From Gigantopelta aegis (lineage: Eukaryota > Mollusca > Gastropoda > Neomphalida > Peltospiridae), in NCBI RefSeq assembly GCF_016097555.1, contig NC_054712.1, positions 45,994,233-46,058,232 of the forward strand: a DNA stretch of 64,000 nt, written 5' to 3'. Shown in pieces: positions 61,801-64,000 of this stretch. The number at the start of each line of letters is the position of its first letter. Position 1 is the stretch's first letter. The position numbers were made by a program, and so were the translations under genes. Below the pieces are notes generated by a model that was not told where the DNA came from, made no database searches, and saw only the letters and a list, made by a program, of their open reading frames with translations.

Positions 61801-63278
61801 CACACACACACACACACATAGAGAGGCATAGACAGAAACATAGATAGAATGAGAGTTGGTCATCAATGAGGAGCTTTAGCGATGGCAGGGAACATTTTAT
61901 TCAGTATTGCGTCACGATTCGCAACTCAAGTTTCAGAGATCGCTATACAAGTTTATAATATTAAACAGTAGTTGCTAATCAATTTTCAACTCACTAGAAA
62001 TATTGCTAATCATGATTTCGAAAACCAAATGTTCCCTGGATGGCAGACATCAGGGCTTGAACTTATGAATTTGTCTCCCACAGCAATTTTTAAAAGAATT
62101 GCAATGGGTGAAACAGTCCACCGGCAGCAATTTTGAGCCTGCCTATGGCAAAAAAATTTAAAGTGACATTTGCAGCAAATAAACCTGACGAAATGCTATC
62201 TTGTTATATGTAGATATCTTTTAAATGTGCAAATGTGAAATATTGGCAAATAATGTACACCAGCAGTGTTCTACGTTGCGACCAAAATGTTGGCGTGGCG
62301 ACTGACTGAATTTATTATCGTCGCCAAAAATGTCTAAGGATTAAATTATTTGCCATGTGCGTTCAGAGTCCTTGCAGCAAAAACAAATGAAATTTGTTGA
62401 CATCATTGTGCAGTCAGAACATTTCACTATTTACGAAGTTGTCCGATTGATCACTGTGAATTCCGTATTAAATGTCGGTACAATTCGGAACTCATCGTTG
62501 ATTTTAGTAATTTGGCGAAGAAAACAATCCAGATACTTACAACACATTCATAAATGATACAAAATGAGTAGTGTCGCACTGTGGCGAGTAACATTTTAAG
62601 CTTGGCTAGTAAATTTTGTTTGTCCACTAGCCAAAGAAGAGTAAGTTATAAAACCAAGTGTAGAACACTGACCTGGTGTATACATTTCGCCATTGTTGAG
62701 CTTTTCTGATGGCACATTAGTATTAATAGGTAATAAAGTCAAACACGATTATTGTTGTATTATTTAAGCAGGAATCTTAGCCTATTTGATTTGAGGCAGA
62801 AATCCCATGTTTTCATTATAGAATGATTTTATAAGTCAAAATGTTTGTCTAGCTCTTGAACAGCACATTTTAACCTGTCTTTCATCCGACACTCATGACC
62901 TTTTATTTATTTATTTATTTAATTATTATTGTAGTTTGGCTACCACTACCCGTTATCCATAAATACTACCAGTAAAATATTGCTTAAATGTCTGTTATTA
63001 CACAAAGTAGGACAAATATAGCAACTTTCTAAAATTCATCACAACCAAAGACGACTTTTGACAAGTTCACACACGAATTTTGGTTGACATTTCCTCATCT
63101 CCAAAACAAACCATCATCACCACTGTACTAACAATATCTATCAGCGTAACATGCGCATAGTAAACTAACTAGGTCACAATATGTCTAAGCGAAGCTGTAT
63201 ACTTACAAACGTTGTCAGATCCTGGATGTTTTTAGGATCCGCGCTGTTCGACATGTAATCTTTTGACAAATCGGCCAT
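58796..63278 (-). CDS. HSBP1: HSBP1, heat shock factor-binding protein 1 (3 exons, complete)
   Basis: HSBP1 is a small, all-helical, trimeric coiled-coil protein that binds the trimerisation domain of HSF1 and dampens the heat-shock response; it is nuclear and cytosolic. Minus-strand exons: 63278-63207 ([20 protein letters not shown]...), 59953-59887 ([20 protein letters not shown] and TR) and 58881-58796 ([20 protein letters not shown], then AGVDEHV and TAA). Total 74 residues (human 76). Heptad hydrophobics run through residues ~22-68. Intron 1 (GT-AG) is 3.25 kb with a 1.7-kb element inside. Intron 2 begins ATATCCTTT and ends TTTCAC: an AT-AC intron; only this junction (A|TT = Ile) gives the family's TR-IDDM reading. 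GPATCH1 is convergent on the left. Confidence 0.93.
58882..59886 (-). promoter_or_regulatory. U12-type AT-AC intron of HSBP1
   Basis: On the gene strand the 5' splice site is ATATCCTTTAA, matching the minor-spliceosome consensus RTATCCTTT exactly. The 3' end carries TTCTTTAAC, one change from the TTCCTTAAC branch consensus, nine bases before the junction, and terminates in AC. Confidence 0.9.
59157..59432. mobile_element. MITE (CTGGGCCCAATTTCACTAAAC family) inside the U12 intron
   Basis: CTGGGCCCAATTTCACTAAAC and CATCGTACG on the left; CGATGTTTTGTGAAATAGGC and CCCAG on the right. A further end (TTTGTGAAACTGAGCCCTG) occurs near 59838-59856, 18 bp below exon 2. Confidence 0.65.
59887..59953 (-). 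CDS. HSBP1: HSBP1 exon 2
   Basis: Acceptor [26 protein letters not shown] and TR plus one base. Without the AT-AC splice the frame would stop after three codons (NIL, TAA). Confidence 0.93.
60069..61755. mobile_element. 1.7-kb non-autonomous hAT-like element with 6-bp target duplication
   Basis: CAGGGCTCACCCTGG on the left, GCGCGAGCCCTG on the right, GTGGAC repeated exactly outside (60063-60068 and 61756-61761). 'TTAGCCA' words lie near both ends. No transposase ORF; a T(n) run at 60557-60584. Confidence 0.85.
61796..61819. repeat. (CA)n microsatellite
   Basis: About 12 CA units. Confidence 0.95.
62263..62672. mobile_element. 410-bp MITE, CAGTGTTCTAC ends
   Basis: CAGTGTTCTACGTTG on the left, CAAGTGTAGAACACTG on the right; GGCGAC/GTCGCC and GGCTAGTAAA words inside. 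Confidence 0.7.
63207..63278 (-). CDS. HSBP1: HSBP1 exon 1
   Basis: Twenty-four codons, [20 protein letters not shown] then LTTF; donor GTAAGT, phase 0. Confidence 0.92.
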
Positions 63279-63480
63279 TCTGCAATGTTCTCGGCTCGCA
63301 CTAACAAACTAAATAACGCATGCGTGCACTTCTGTTATAGACTGGATTTGCGGTCGCTAAGGCGACTTAAAACTTGCGATCAATACAGGGTACTACACAA
63401 ACAAAAACCGGTTTTGTTGGCGGCCGCTGGCGGAATAATACGAAGTTGCTAGAGACTGATTAATAATTAACCGCTTCTGT
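63279..63480 (-). promoter_or_regulatory. HSBP1 5' flank
   Basis: The 200 bp upstream of the HSBP1 ATG are more GC-rich than the surroundings and contain GCATGCGTGC and GCGGCCGC-like words. No heat-shock element or TATA box is clear. Confidence 0.4.
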
Positions 63481-63486
63481 TCTTAC

Positions 63487-63690
63487 GAGTATGGAAGAGC
63501 GCTCGCATGAGGTGCAATACGTTGTAGGATCGATCGTCGTCGTGGAAGTGTCGCATTCACCACTCGCCCTGACAAGTGTCTCATGACTAATGTATCAATG
63601 GTGGTGGTACATGCTGCCCTGTCTACAAATAAACAAAGGCAGAATTAACGTCTATCCGCAATATCCTTGAGGACAAACCTAGTTAATTAT
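63487..63690 (+). repeat. diverged SINE with second head type
   Basis: GAAGAGCGCTCGCATGAGG, GTTGTAGGATCGATCGTCG, then GGTACATGCTGCCCTGTC and a decayed B tail. Confidence 0.6.
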
Positions 63691-63708
63691 CGATGATACA
63701 CAAGAAGG

Positions 63709-63862
63709 TGCCAAGGGGGGGGGGGGTGCCAAGGGGGGGGGGGCACACTTATATTTACACACTTTTATTATAAAGCAAATATAAAGCAAAATATCTGAAA
63801 AGGGGGGGGGGGTACATGTCCTCCTTGCCCCCTCCCGCTTCCTACGCCACTGCGATAGGCTA
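63709..63862. mobile_element. G-rich MITE end with poly-G runs
   Basis: Two GTGCCAAGGGGGG units, a third G run, then CTTCCTACGCCACTGC, whose reverse complement is the CAGTGGCGTAGGAAG end. Confidence 0.55.
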
Positions 63863-63895
63863 TATAAATAAAAGAATCACTTGCAGAGGCAGATC

Positions 63896-63997
<102 letters not shown>

Positions 63998-64000
63998 GTG

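Noticed and set aside
63490-63545. tRNA gene
   Set aside because: A- and B-box-like words are present here and in the other SINE heads, but no closed cloverleaf can be drawn and the sequence continues into SINE body.

Overview
The window is nuclear DNA of an animal, most likely a marine gastropod or related mollusc. The genes have introns, the code is standard, and there is no operon structure. The DNA is AT-rich and packed with SINEs, MITEs and minisatellites. The tRNA-headed SINEs share the GATCGATCC head and a GGGATGGTGCATATAAAAGATCCC core of a type I associate with gastropods; the species cannot be named from sequence alone.

Four protein genes are supported. (1) 1543-13155, + strand: the 3' six exons of COQ9 (coenzyme Q biosynthesis); the 5' exons lie left of the window. 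Its last intron carries an antisense, broken hAT transposon of about 3.9 kb. (2) 23770-24996, - strand: an intronless SOCS6/7-type gene (SH2 plus SOCS box). (3) 25360-56162, + strand: a complete 20-exon GPATCH1 gene (G-patch spliceosome factor, about 943 residues), head to head with SOCS6/7 across 363 bp. (4) 58796-63278, - strand: a complete three-exon HSBP1 gene (heat shock factor-binding protein 1), convergent with GPATCH1, whose second intron has the ATATCCTTT...AC signals of a minor-spliceosome (U12) AT-AC intron.

Layout: 1-922 minisatellite; 923-13155 COQ9 with SINEs, MITEs, five tandem arrays and the hAT element; 13156-23769 intergenic repeats without a recognised intact gene; 23770-25359 SOCS6/7 and the shared promoter; 25360-56162 GPATCH1, with introns swollen by nested DNA transposons (a Tc1-like DD34E element, TTAA-flanked MITEs, CAGGG-ended MITEs), SINEs and a 780-bp GT-rich array; 56163-63278 HSBP1; 63279-63994 upstream flank with SINE-like sequence, poly-G tracts and a (TG)n(AG)n microsatellite.

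The genes are ordinary housekeeping or signalling genes and do not form a pathway together. The most interesting signals sit where repeats meet splice sites: a SINE inserted into a COQ9 splice acceptor that duplicated the acceptor, two minisatellites that begin inside an exon and multiply that exon's own splice donor, the AT-AC intron, a GC-AG intron, and a GPATCH1 exon whose strongest acceptor gives the wrong frame. I saw no CRISPR array, prokaryotic operon or clearly new enzymatic system.
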